DNA of 64,000 bases, from contig CM018603.1 in the NCBI GenBank assembly GCA_009192285.1, positions 1,589,802 to 1,653,801 of the forward strand, written 5' to 3'. The DNA comes from Morchella semilibera. Its lineage: Eukaryota > Ascomycota > Pezizomycetes > Pezizales > Morchellaceae. The notes beneath the pieces were generated by a model that was not told the DNA's origin, ran no database searches, and saw only the letters and a list, made by a program, of their open reading frames with translations. A program made the position numbers and the translations under genes. Below, in pieces: positions 35,856 through 48,377 of this stretch; position 1 is the stretch's first letter; every line of letters starts with the position of its first letter.

Positions 35856-35939
35856 CTTCCCCGGACAGGCTTGAACTGTCAACCTCTCGATGCCATTTGA
35901 ATAACAGTCGAACGCGCTAGCCAATTGCGCCACGGAGAA
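35856..35939 (-). tRNA. tRNA-Asn (GTT) with a 10-nt intron, second copy
   Basis: The mature sequence is identical to the gene at 26641: acceptor TTCTCCG/CGGGGAA, D arm, anticodon stem TTCGA/TCGAG, T arm GACAG/CTGTC. Anticodon GTT lies at 35905-35903. The intron differs (TTCAAATGGC against CTAACATGGC), keeping only ATGGC. The trailer differs too (TGAAAATTGTG) and lacks a nearby T4 run on the RNA strand, so expression is less certain. Confidence 0.88.
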
Positions 35940-36076
35940 CTTGTAAATTGGTGGAATTAGTTGTATAGAGCGGGCAACAAGCATCTTAAGCGTGGCGCGA
36001 TTGCCAGTTTAATTAAGTAATAATTAAGTAATATAAGCTGAATGGTCGGGGATGTTGTCTGCTGCAGTGTGCCACA

Positions 36077-36197
36077 GTTACCTTCGACTCACACGCCACA
36101 ATATCTGATATGAGGGGAAGATCTTTGGGCCTAGAACATGGTTACCCTCACACGCCACAACATCTGATATGAGGGGAAGATCTTTGGGCCCAGAAAT
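36077..36197 (+). repeat. Tandem duplication of an about 60-bp unit
   Basis: Two adjacent copies share CTCACACGCCACAA, ATCTGATATGAGGGGAAG and ATCTTTGGGCC, with three to four substitutions. The second starts near 36140. The function is unknown. Confidence 0.9.
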
Positions 36198-39100
36198 CCC
36201 CAGGATGCAGATTCCCACCTTTTTTTTTTTTTGCGAATCCATATAATGGTGTCAGGCATTTAGGAGGCTGCGCTGAACTAAAAGACGTACTCCTAGGAAT
36301 CCGAGTGATTGACCATGAAACAGTCTTATCCTCAACAGCGTCCGATATTTGGAATTTTGTAAATGAGAAATGTGCTCTAAGGTGAGTTTTGACTGGCTGA
36401 CCTTGGCCTTCCTGGGTGTCATCGACCTAGTCTGACACATCTTTGTGCGTCACGTCGGTAATCGGGTGTCATTTTCGGGCCCCACCTACATGTAACTCCA
36501 GAATTTACTAAGAAGCCAAGCAATCACGACGTTATACGCAGTGACTGATAGGGAAGATCTGCTGTATATCATCCCGCATCCCCGACATGTAAGACCCTCA
36601 ATATCGATAGTAATCATTACAGATAGATGCTGGCCTTCCAAACCAACATAGACTTAAAAGTGATTGTGATGGCTCCGATAACTGGTAGACCGTTCTTGGC
36701 CCATTGGCGTGTTGTTCTAGATCCATAGAACACAGATTATATGTGGTCGATCAGAGAAGAACCGAGCTACAGGATATGTATATGCTTGGATCGCAACAAA
36801 AATTTTCCTGTGTATTGAGGCCGAACAATCCGGTTCTTGAATGTGATATCTGCGTATAGAATCTGGACCTTCTACCCTCATTCATATCAGTAAACTCAAG
36901 CATTGCATGAACTGTATCACCAACTGGTTTCAGCTACCACCGGTACGTACCATGCGTCTATTATATGTTTATACCGGTGCAATCCCCACTCAATATGCGT
37001 AACGAATAACCTCGGCACGGGGTACTCGATTCTAGGCTGGAGGTGCATATCAGGTTGCTTGGATGAACCGTCGGCTGTTAGAATAGCTGGAAAAGGAGAC
37101 CAATAGAGTATGAACAGGATCAAGCATCATCTATCTGTTAAGAGATCTCTAGATGGGAGCTGACGCGATGAACAGGTAAATTACATTCAACCCACATATC
37201 AGGATATGATAATACCTCCTGCCCGGCATGTGTCCTTCCGTAACGTAACGCGCGCCCTATATTTGTCGTGATAGCCTACACTAGGTACGTGGGCCCATAG
37301 TAGGGCCTAAAAGTCTTAAAACCCAACTTATAACCATATAGTCGCGATCCATAGAACTGTAAAAACTAGTCGGATATCTGGGTCATGCTCAATCACTCGG
37401 GTATCATATTGCGTCAATATTAAGTGTGGTACGAGGAGATATCCCAAATATGGTCCGAGAAGTCCAATTGCGATCTTGGTGATGTCTTATATAGGCAGTT
37501 ATTCACAAATTTGAATCGTACATGATGTATATATATTCCCGTACCTTATCATACCTTTAAATTTCCAATGCTATTCGGGTAAAATAAATATGTCTTTCAG
37601 CTTACATGTACAGTTATCTGACTGCCCTGGTAAGATGTAGAATCATAATTAACCCACTCGATTTTCCTAGATTTAACCGTACCGTTTATAACATGGGCTT
37701 TTTTGGAGGAAGAAAATTTTTTAAACGAATAGATGTCAAGTTCTGTTCCGATACGTACAAAATTAGTCACCTGTGCTGACATCGATCTGTGCTAAGGTTT
37801 GAGAGCCTGGTACGTACGTGCAATATCATAATTTAAATGTGAACCCTGCAGTATCCCGACAGCTCATATTTGTTTTATTAAATTTAGCGAGTTACATGTG
37901 TATATATATATGTATACAATTGCAACATAATTGGCACTGCCAGCAGGATATCGATCATGAGCGTTTAAAAAAGTAATTATTGCACGGGGTTATAGTTAGG
38001 AATCATATCAATTGATCTCAATTACAACGCTAGCTAAGGGGAGGTATGATATCCTAGTCAGCATTGATAACCGGCGTGTCTCTCCTGTTTGAAGTAGTGC
38101 GTGGGATGTGAGCCGCAATGTATTCGACTGGCTACATGTAATGCTGCCGCCACATGAGATTTTCCAAGCCGAACCGCCGAAACCGTTGCCACAATCCAAT
38201 CACCACATGCACATCCTCCTACACACACATTGTTCCACAAACCAGTTAATTGAAGTTATCAGGAAGGACTTTAAGTTGAGCCAAGCATACTGCGGTACCG
38301 ATACACTCGGGGCAGGCAATATAATGTAATGACTTACAAGTACCGTGTCTCTTTCTCACCAATCGATATGCATGCTTGACAACAGCTTCCGGTAAACACT
38401 TCAGTCCCAAAACTTGCATTGCCCGGTACTTATTGCCTGTCCCGAGCACCCATCAGCTATAAAGTTTCATCCCCATGACATTTATGGATGTTGTAATCTA
38501 TCTGAAATACTATATGTCTTAATAATTGATGCTATACATATATACATGTTTCTAATTAAATATCGATATATATATTCCAACACTCCTACATATACCACTA
38601 TCACAAAAAGTAGACGGTGTCTGTTGATTAGCTCCAACGTACTACAACTAAGCTACACGAAGCACATATCCGAATGTTCCAATCGTCTCTCTTATAGAAA
38701 AGAAATGACATTATATATCCAGCCAAATATGTATTTTAAAGGGGCTTGATCATACATAATGACTGCCTTGGTATTGCCGGCCGAGGTCCGGCATCATAAT
38801 ATTAGTTACACATCTGATTATTCCTGCATGTTTAAAATATAGAATGATCGGCCTTAGGAACGGGAGGCTTTGTTTATTTTCTGTTTCTTCCAGGATTGAA
38901 GCCTAGAGTTCCCGGATAATAAAGGCCGACATGATACCAGGGACTTGTTGGGCAGTTCTTATCGGAAAAGGTAGTAATCTCAAATTACCTAAGGCTTGGC
39001 TATATCCATAAAATGTGGGAGGAGGAACTGAATCGACCGATTGGGTTTTGCTAGAAATTAGCCAGTCTAGCCCCGAGAGGGTATTCGGGCGGAAAACGAC

Positions 39101-39768
39101 ATAGGGTGTGACACAAATTCCAGGAATTGAGCGTTGGATGGAATTCCTGCGACTAACATGAGGATAACATTAACTTTCATTAATTCCGTCTAAGACATGA
39201 TATGAAGTAGTGCACTTACTAGAACGTGGTTTTCTCGTATAAGAGGGTGGGGCATTAACTCCTGCAGATAATATCACGTTTTATGCGTCTCAACCGTGTA
39301 ATTGTTGAAGGAAAAAGGAACACGGATTGCGACCTGTGGGTTATGAAGCCAGTTGAACTGCTCTGTCTTGTTAATCGCTTCATGCAAGTCCGGAGTTTTC
39401 AATTACATCTTGCCTACCAATATTTCCTCGTGGAATAAGCACATACCATGAATGATTTCCCAGGCAGGAAATACCCGTGGGGGAGTGTTGAATCGGGCCA
39501 CCTAACTGTGTTTTTCTCACCGCGTGCAAGTGTACAAAAGTCACGGGGCCCCTGCGTTGGTCCAGTGGACAGTTGCAGCGGACATCTTATAAACTGGAAA
39601 TCCAGGCCGGGTTTTCGACAGTGTGCTCCTGTTCACAAGAATCCCGTAGCGGATAGGGCCAGAAGCATCTCAGACTGAGTCAAAAGAGAGCTAGAGTCGC
39701 CAATGTGCATTAGCTCTTTGCTCCTGCTTCCAGGTTGTACCATAGCGGTATTCAAGTGCTGAAAGAGG

Positions 39769-39840
39769 TGTGATTCTGTGTGATTCTGTGTGATTCTATG
39801 CGGTTCTATGCGGTTCTATGTGATCCAGTGTGATTCTGTG
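39769..39840 (+). repeat. Minisatellite, about seven copies of a 10-bp unit
   Basis: The unit TGTGATTCTG is repeated with substitutions (TGCGGTTCTA, TGTGATCCAG). There is no coding context. Confidence 0.95.
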
Positions 39841-42404
39841 ACGGGTCGGCAGGTAAGGCGGCATCTCTGTGAGTTGCTTGTGGCACCGTGCTATTCCTTT
39901 CAGTAAAGACTCGCTCGCACAAGCGAGGGCTGAGAGAGTAGAAAATCGAGGATCGTTCACAATCAATGGAACCAGGGTGATCGACAACTTCGACCAACCC
40001 TTGTCAATGTCTAGAGGCCTTTGTGAGGGATATTTAGCAGAGTGTCCGCATGACCGGACGTGCAGGATACGTGTTGGCAGGGCGAGTGGCCTTAGAAGAT
40101 GTTGCTGGACAAAAAAAAATCATTATCACCGTGTGACAAGGGAGAGGTCAGGGCAGGATTCCCAGTATAGTAATATCCCCACAGATTGATAAGGTGGTAC
40201 AGTGTCTTCCATGAGACAGACATTGTGGGTATTCAACTTAAAGACCTGACCCATAGTTAGACATGTATGGGAAAGATCATAAAGTGAAGGAATATGTGTC
40301 ACTATAAGGGTAAGTTACCGCAATAGTTACATGTAACATGCAGCTAGTCTCGTTCTATCAGATTAATGGCTCGAAAAGAGTATCGAAAGACCAGGTATTT
40401 GAAAGGCCATAGCTTCCCGACTTCCGATTAAGCACATCCTTGTTTTTTCACGGCTTCGTTGAAATAAATAGAATGCCGATCTTAAGAATTGGTCCCCTTT
40501 GATTGGCAGTCTCTCTTCCAAGATTGCCGTATTCTCGACTCCCTAGCCAGCAGATAACCCCATTTGTAGTTACTGTGGTGGTTAAAGGTACATGTAGTAT
40601 ACTAGAAGGCGGATTACGTCCCCCCGTAAGTCTAGAGTTGTGATTAGACGTTTGATCTTCGGAGGCAAATACATGTAGTACTATTCTCAACAACAAGTGA
40701 AACAAATCTAGGGACTAACCTAATACAGATGTACATGTAAGTTTGAGATACTGCTGATTTTTCCCATTATCTTTGTGGGATTCCCGAAATACCAGCTCGG
40801 TCATTCAGGTTAGGCCCTTGTTACGTAGGTTGATGAGTTCACTAACAAGCCTGATAATCAGTTTTCGGTTTCATCCGGTCTAAGAAAGAAGCCGAAGGAA
40901 AGGAAGTGATACCAGTTACATAGTACCAGGAGGTAGTCATAACTTCTTAACCTTTAATTGCATAGAGCCACGGAAGTTGGCATCTTGTGTTTATTTCTTC
41001 TCCCTTCTTCCGAATAGTTAAGGAGTGTATGTATGTATACCTTTACACCTTGGAATTTCTCTGCTTGGACTGAGGTGGTCTGTGCTCGGGGGGAGGAATA
41101 TGGAACATCAAATGATTTAACTACATGTAGGTCGGTTTGCTGGGACTCCCCAAAATCTGGTAGGTTAGGTCAATGTCGCACATACAATACGTGTAGCTAG
41201 GCTACATTGAATACATCAGAGGAGTAAGGTTGCTCTACAACCCATGTACTTGGGTATGTAGCTAGGTAATTTTTTGCACTTCGATCCATACACCCGGATT
41301 TGATGGGCTACCAAAGACATTGCATTGAAAATATAATCGCCCATAAAAATATCTTTCATCTTTTCGAGAATGCCTATGCGTGTCGAGTTCAGCTGAGAAG
41401 GGTTTCGCGATGTTCCGCAAGATAATGGTTGTTTCTGAATCATTTTAGTGAAAACGGTGGCGTTGAACCGATCGACTTTGGACTCGTTAAATGGGTATCG
41501 GGGTGGCTTTGGTGGTGATGAATGTGTATCGTATCGTAGGTACATGAAGGAATAGATTATCGCATGATTGGGCTTCTTCCGGATGCATCCACGGTCGTTG
41601 TTGCCAGTTGCATCCTCAATAGCTAGATACACAGTTCATACATCACAGGAGGTGGACGCGTTGCCGTCTTAAGCCTTCAGGTACACCAATAAGAGATCGG
41701 ATGGCTGTGTCAAAACCTCCGTTTCGCTTCAATGGGAAAAGAGCAGCAGCATACAACAATAAAACAACCACATCAACAACAACGCCGACCACCGTAAAGA
41801 AAGTTCACCTACAGATTGACCTACAAATTAGTTGCGAATAATATTGCTCACTTTTGCCACCGTCTGCTGAGATCCACAGAAAAAAATTCGTCTCGCATAT
41901 AAACCTTGGAATGGGTATCGCTGCTTACGACGACTAACTGCAGGTAATATCAGCTCTGTTTCTTGGGATGGAAAAAATTAGTACAATTGGACAAACAATT
42001 ATACACGTACACTCACACCCATGTAAGTACATACTAAAGTACATGTACTTTCACCTTATACACTTGCCTGCGTATTGAATTGATACCTATGTACAGTACC
42101 AACGCAGTGGCATCAAGATCTGAGCGATGAGACATGTTTCATTGATGTGGAACGCGGAGAAAAAAAAAATACCATAGAATGTAGGGCGTACATACATACA
42201 TGTAAGTACCGCAGTGTAAGGCAAGAGCTTCATAGATCAAAAGTTAAGATAAGGTTATCATTCGCCTCAATGATAGCGCATTACCGAGGTACATGTAGTA
42301 ATGTGGCTGTGCAATTCTCCTTATGTATGAGTTTACATGAAGTAGTTCAACAGTTCATCTTTACTAGCACTAGCGCACGTGCAGTCTCAAAGTTTTAAGG
42401 AGCC

Positions 42405-42422
42405 GCCGACCGCGCGCGGTCG
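42405..42422. repeat. Perfect 18-bp GC-rich palindrome
   Basis: CCGACCGCGCGCGGTCGG is exactly self-complementary, in otherwise AT-rich DNA. Confidence 0.9.
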
Positions 42423-45090
42423 GGTATGTAATAATGTAAGACTTCGAAAAAAGTTTGCCATCAACAGCAGGGGCAATGAAGTACATGTATTTGCTTCGGA
42501 CAGGTCTCATAACCGATATTGTAGAGCAAGTACACACGCAACATTGTACGTACATTATTGCCATGCAGATCTTTGTGTTACTATACATACAGTGTTTGCC
42601 ATCTAGCTCGATCAATTGATCCTCTGTACTATGTATTTTCTTTTTGACTTTTCTTCTGCTCTACAGCTTGTGAACGGGTTGTCATTCCGAGACTACAGTA
42701 TATAGCTTTTTTTTTTTAATATAGCTAGCTATTCAGGTATATCTATATATGATCCTATAGTTCGTTTCCTGTTCTCTCGCCTTATATACATGTATCTGAC
42801 TGCAGCGAAGATCCACAAGGTTTAAATTTCCAAGGTGCCAAATGCCATGGAGTTGTCAGAAAAACAAAATCCTGGAATAAGAATGGGGTGGATGTGCTGC
42901 CGACGATCATTCGTAGTGACACACGCACATGCTGAAACAATGAACCAAGCCACGGCTCAGTCAGTGGATGTCATGTCTGTAACATCCGCCAATCTCGAAC
43001 AATTGCAAGCGCGATGCCAGAACTTCTACGAAAGTAATTAAGCCGCGTTCGTTATTTTCTATGTGATCGCCTAACCTCCTCACCGAAAGAAACCCCCATC
43101 CCATAGGGATTCGAACTGATTGAAGAAAGTATAGCGTTGGCTCTACCCTAGAGTAAACGCCACTCTGAGGGCGTAACTAACAATAACGTGGAAGGATGGT
43201 ACTGCTATTTCTGAACCTGTATGCATCTCGCCATCGTTGATGGTGGCTCAGCTGCGGGATATCCCGGTCGATCCTGTAAAAACAGGGCGGTGCAACATTG
43301 GGCATCACTTTATCACCTTTGGTACTCGCTGAAATTAATTAACCCTGCAACCGGCGGTTCGAGGTCCAGTTTCTGGCACCCCGCAGTAAGCAGAGCCTCC
43401 GTCGGAACTCGTCTAGAAACCGGGTCTTTATTAAGTAATCGAACTACATACCGATATTCTGGTCAATCAACCACAATTTGATCCGATAAACAATATGAGG
43501 TAGGCTAGATGTTCCAATCCTAAACATGTGTTTCTGTCCTCCAAGGCTTACACTACCGCCTGTCAGCAGGAAGAGCGCGCTCGCCTGGATGGATTGAGGC
43601 CGCCCTAATTGATAAGATATGCAGAGCACGTAATTAAAGCTATAGCTACGCCAGCTGCAGTTGAACGGAAACTCGGACAGAAATTCTAGCTGTTTTAGGC
43701 AAAGTCTCACAAGGATTTAGCCAATAAGAGGCGCAGGACTTTCTGTCAAGTGCTCGACCTTCTGTCCAACTCGTGTAGCTAGAACTCTAATAACAGGACT
43801 TTAGGCTTTTTATCTTCTTGCATATTCACTCTTAGCACCTATTCTACTAGATGAGTTCCTCCTGTCTTCTGTCTTGTGGGAATACTCTAGTCATCCGCTC
43901 CTACTAGATTCTACTTAGGGAATGATTTCAAAGCCCATCTTTTGGAGCTTGATATTTACCAGACCCATGTCGACTGCCCTACAACCAAAACCCTTCGTCA
44001 CATCATGGGACTATCAAGTGCTCCTCGGGGGCGTTCAGGATCATTAGATATGTTATACGCTAGATTGGGTGTCTGGAGTGCTATTGAGTCTGAAAAAAAT
44101 AGTGTAACAACGGGGTAGGGCATTCTACTTTACGATTATACTCACGCATTAACTAAGTAGTCGGATATCGTTGCAACCAAAAGCTTGCTAAAAATTCCGA
44201 CTTTTTAATTAACGACTGAGTACAGACAAGCCTCAAATTCGTCACGGTCACTTGGAGGAGGGACAAGGATGATTTGGTTCTTTGCTATTCGGAGTACGCC
44301 TTGAAATCCTATAAAGTTCTTCACATGGGAATCCTCCAAGATTGCCATGGCTCATAGAAGTCCCAAGCTTGACTTCCAAGGGTAGTAGTGATTGAGCATC
44401 TCTCGACCAGTCACCATATTCCGGGATGTTATCCTTGTTTGACATGCTACAAGCAGCGTAGCGCAGATGCAATGCTTCGGAAGCAAGGTTGAAGCAACGG
44501 ATATGCCCATACGGATTTTTGAACCGGGCGAATCCCTAATGTCAAGCCTGCGGGCACCCGATTCCCCAAGTCATTTACCGCGCGGGAAGAGAAATTTATT
44601 CTCCCCTTTAAGATTTCAATCGGCGTTCGGGTCTCATGATTGGGTACAGTACCGTTGAACAGTTTCGCCGAGTGAAGGACCATGGAGAATTCACCCCAAC
44701 TAGGCTACTTTTCTCACAACGGAACTTCCCCTAGATCTTGCAACACATATTTAATTCCCCTGAGATCCAGCGGGAATGTGCCACATCTGTCATTTAGAGC
44801 GGTGTGACACCCATGGTACGCCTTGGGAGCGCCACTGACGAAACCCGGCGTTGTGATAACTAGTATTGTCTGCCATGTGCGACGTGCAAAAATGTGATGA
44901 GGAGTAATTATCTCAGTATCGATGCTGCTCTACGAAGTAAGGGATGTAGAGTCTTCCGCTTTTCCTATATACATGTATCCTTCAACTTATTTGAGCTCCT
45001 TTACTTTCGTAGAACTAGAAGCCTTATTAGGAAGTACATGTATCATCTCTATCAGAACTGTTTAGCTTCCTGTAGGTACGATAGGGTATC

Positions 45091-45217
45091 TACTCGCAAC
45101 TTCATAGCGTTTCTGAACACAACCGCTATTACATGCCATACAAAAATATAGTCTTGGCGGTTTTTGTGTGCATGTATGCAATATTAGTTGTGTTCAAAAA
45201 CGCTATGAGGTTGAGTA
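45091..45217. repeat. Long hairpin: about 56-bp arms, 14-nt loop
   Basis: The left arm (45091-45146) begins TACTCGCAACTTCATAGCGT and the right arm (45161-45217) ends with its complement. The arms are roughly 80% complementary, including an exact CTCATAGCG-type core and GAACACAAC. The loop is 45147-45160. A transcript would form a long imperfect stem. Confidence 0.8.
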
Positions 45218-45542
45218 GGGTCCTAATGCTGTCAATATACTTACTTTACCCTCTCATTACCGAAATCTATTCGCAAGGGATACAGGTTGTCATTAAGAAA
45301 ACACAGAGAATGAATCTCCAGATATTGTATGACTCTCTGGAATCCTGCATGACTCAGATATTCACGAGCTTCGGTTTTAAAACGGGGCTCCAGAACATTG
45401 TTGACGTCGTTTTGTTTGGTAGGTTAGTGGGTGCGAACTACACACATGCCGGGGGAGTCTGATGATTTAATAGTCACGACCCATGATTAATCAACACGAT
45501 TCGATAGGACTTGTATCATCCGTTTCGGTTTTCTCTCTCTCT

Positions 45543-45545
<3 letters not shown>

Positions 45546-45580
<35 letters not shown>

Positions 45581-45598
45581 GGGGGGGGGGGTGGGGGG
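45546..45598 (+). repeat. T34 run abutting a G12 run
   Basis: A CT repeat leads into 34 T, then 12 G, then TGGGGGG. This is a possible weak spot in the assembly. Confidence 0.9.
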
Positions 45599-46507
45599 AC
45601 TCGGTACATGGTACATGTAGGGCTACTTTTTTAGTAAGACAAGCCTATACCCGTATTGTTCTTTGGATAGAGTAGGGGGAGGAAGTCCACTTTGGCGATA
45701 CAAACTCACCCACAGACAGACTAAAGAAGCCTGAGCTCTGGGAATCGGATCGGCCCTTTCTCTACTACTTTTAAGGATCTCTCGTGTATCTCACTCAATC
45801 ACTGACTGGGAGCTTAGATTGATGGGTTGGTCTGCGACACGAAAATGTCTTAGCCTCATTCTACTAGCCGTAGCCTAGTCTGGTAACGGGAACACAGATG
45901 CAGAACGCCACCACAAACCACAAACCACAGCCTCAGGAACAGGGCACTCAGTAAGTTCCAAGGAACGTCGCCATGAATGGTTAGTAATATAAGGGAAAGG
46001 GCTTCCTTCCTGGGTGAAAATGAATTTTTGATTTTCCGTGATTGCGTGGCTACCATATATATACATATACAGTTTATCTTCTCCGTTTAAAATTCCAGTG
46101 CCCTCATTGGGGGGGGGGGGGGTACGGAACGTTGGTACAATTGGTTGGTACATGTAGGCATAGATATGTGTGTGATTGATGTAGCAATAGTAGCAACTTG
46201 ACAGAAGGCACAAGCCCCATCCATCCATCCCTTCATCATCCACATCCCACATCCATCTCTCCGTACCAAATTTCTTCCCCCTGCCCGTTGACGCTAGTAA
46301 CCAAGCTATATGTAGGATGTGGTAAGTACATGTATATCGAGGCGGGTCTTAGCGTTGTGCTCTCTCGCCACAATTTGATATTCGGGACTCCCTTTCCTTC
46401 GGAATTGGTGCAACGGGATTTTTTCAAGCTGTCACCATAAAATATTGATTCATACATGTACATAAAAGGCACATCTACCATAGAATATACTCATACACAT
46501 ACAATAT

Positions 46508-46581
46508 ACATTCACCCACACTCACACTCACACGCACTTGCACCCACGCACTCACCCATTCAATCATTCACGCTCTCACTC

Positions 46582-46605
<24 letters not shown>
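46508..46605 (+). repeat. Degenerate CA/CTCACA microsatellite
   Basis: CACTCA, CACACG and CACCCA units repeat irregularly over about 100 bp. Confidence 0.8.
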
Positions 46606-46612
<7 letters not shown>

Positions 46613-47383
46613 AGAAATACCCCCCCCCCTCTCCTGCCTACCTGCTTCCTGCACGTCGTCCTTGTTCGCATAAAGTCCGTGCGACTGGGGCTCAGTTCTC
46701 AACAGCTGCATCTCAATCCTCCTTCTCTTGCTAAACTAATATCAATTACTGGGTACAAAAAAAAATATTTTACGAAACCTTACCGCCTAAATCTCTTTTA
46801 CTTCGATCACCCCTCAGGTACGCAGGTTCCCACATGAATTATTAGTATTTTTTCCACTAGTATAGATCGGAATCCCAACTAATAAATCGATAAATTCATC
46901 AATCAACTAACCTATCAGCCTCAGCCACGGGAAATTCAGACATCATCGAACTTCTTTTCCCGTTTATTAGTTCTTCTCTTAATTCTTCTGCATTTGCACA
47001 TCTCTAGTCCTGTTCGCCTGTGCTTGCTGTACATTTTCCTGTTGCTGTGGCTAGCTTCACCTTACGTACTTTCTTACTTGCACATTGTGCACCATCACTT
47101 CCTGTTCCGTACACGCATAGCAATAGCATAGCTTCTCCCATTCTCCCATCTGGCTCATTTTCGATCCTGAGACTCGCTTTGTAACGTTCAGATAGAGGGA
47201 GCCCCGTCCTGAGAATACCCGGGACTACAATTCTCCCCACATCCACGCTCACATTCACACCTACACTTCGTGCTTGGGTTCAAGTCGGAAGTTTGATTCG
47301 ACACTCTCGAATCGTCCTCTACACTTTTTCGCCCTGTGACGTCTCGGTGTGGAGAGGGGGTTCCGTTTCTATAGTTTGAAGTG

Positions 47384-47408
47384 AAAAAAAAAAAAAAAAA
47401 AAAAAAAA
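47384..47408 (+). repeat. Poly-A run of 25 bases
   Basis: An uninterrupted A run about 1 kb upstream of the YTH start codon. Confidence 0.9.
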
Positions 47409-48056
47409 TAAGGGAACAATACATCGATCCTAGACACCCGAAGGAAAAGAGACCTTTCTGCTCCCGTTACTGGGTCGCCGGTAAATCTCTCTCTCCACCC
47501 CCCCCCCCTCTCTTCCCCTAATATCTTATTTCCACATCTCTGTGAGACTGCACTGTGCCCTCCGTCGACTAGCTCCATCCTTGAAGATCAATCAATCACC
47601 TGTCCCCCCAATCCCCACACACCTCCTGTCTTCTCGAACTTCGAAAGGAGAGAAAGAGGATTGGCGAGTCAATTTATTCAGTGCTACTGCTTTACTCTCA
47701 TCCAATTCCCGCCCTTTCAACCACACACCCCTGAAAAAAAAACATGAGACATTTTTATTATTATGTTGACACTCAGTGGTTGAGGCATAGGACATAACCC
47801 TCTCTGTTTCTGACTCCCTCTGCCCTCTATCCCGACCCGTCAGTTCACCAAGTTTGAGGCAGTCCCCACCTGAAAAGATTAGAAGCCGCTACAGTTGTCT
47901 CGGAAGTATAGAAGAGAGACAGACAGAGATATATTCCCACGATCACTTCCTACCTACTGTGCTAGCTGCGCCTTGCACACACACCATCACCAGATCCCCC
48001 GCCCAACCTAATATAATAATCTAGCCTAGTCCGTACTGCACACCGCGTACCGGAGT

Positions 48057-48066
48057 GATATATAAG
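48057..48066 (+). promoter_or_regulatory. Candidate TATA box of the RRM+YTH gene
   Basis: GATATATAAG lies about 310 nt before the ATG. If transcription starts near 48090, the leader would include the probable intron at 48226-48356. It is a consensus match only. Confidence 0.4.
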
Positions 48067-48225
48067 CTCGGTACCAGCCGCCGAACTTATTCTTATTACC
48101 CCTCCTACCTCTGGTCCTATTTTATTCCCCAGTAACCTTTTTATTACTTTTTGATCGCCAAAGGCCGCTCTTTTCTATTATAATACATTCAATTCTAGTT
48201 CTCACTCTCCTTTTCTCTTCTGTAG

Positions 48226-48356
48226 GTAAGCTATTACCATTGACATTGCATTGAGCAACAACAACAGTCCCGCTGCTACTATTATCGTATATGATCAGGC
48301 AAAGGCGAAGAATATGTGACAATACCTAACTGGTGCTCTACTTCCCTACAATATAG
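48226..48356 (+). other. Probable intron in the 5' leader of the RRM+YTH gene
   Basis: The donor is TAG|GTAAGC, a branch-like ACCTAAC occurs at 48324-48330, and the acceptor is AATATAG at 48356, 21 nt before the ATG. It fits the fungal consensus but is longer (131 nt) than the coding introns here. RNA evidence would decide. Confidence 0.45.
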
Positions 48357-48377
48357 ATCTCGGATTATCAAATACCA

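Larger units (their letters stand above)
35940..48377. other. 12.4 kb gene-poor region with repeats, ending in the YTH promoter
   Basis: No exon with family character was seen between the second tRNA-Asn and the YTH gene. It holds the tandem duplication at 36077-36197, a decamer array at 39769-39840, an 18-bp palindrome at 42405-42422, a long hairpin at 45091-45217, a T34-G12 junction at 45546-45598, a CA-rich tract at 46508-46605 and a 25-A run at 47384-47408. From about 47.0 kb the plus strand becomes pyrimidine-rich, as expected near a promoter and leader. Confidence 0.5.

Noticed and set aside
39545-39625. tRNA-like TGGTCCAGTGGA...CGGGTTTTCGAC on the plus strand
   Set aside because: Spacing of the A- and B-box look-alikes is reasonable, but no cloverleaf forms.
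41216-41632. 138-codon minus-strand open frame with fairly protein-like middle (KVDRFNATVFTKMIQ...)
   Set aside because: No ATG near its start; an attempted splice to an upstream hydrophobic stretch also lacks a start codon. Could be a relic, but not supportable as a gene.
43095-43190. tRNA-like minus-strand stretch with AGTTCGAATCCC B-box and GTAGAGC D-arm pieces
   Set aside because: T stem and acceptor do not pair and no anticodon stem forms; at most a heavily decayed tRNA.
44454-44490. AGCAGCGTAGCGCAGATGC resembling an initiator tRNA-Met 5' half
   Set aside because: The 3' half is missing and the anticodon arm is not formed.
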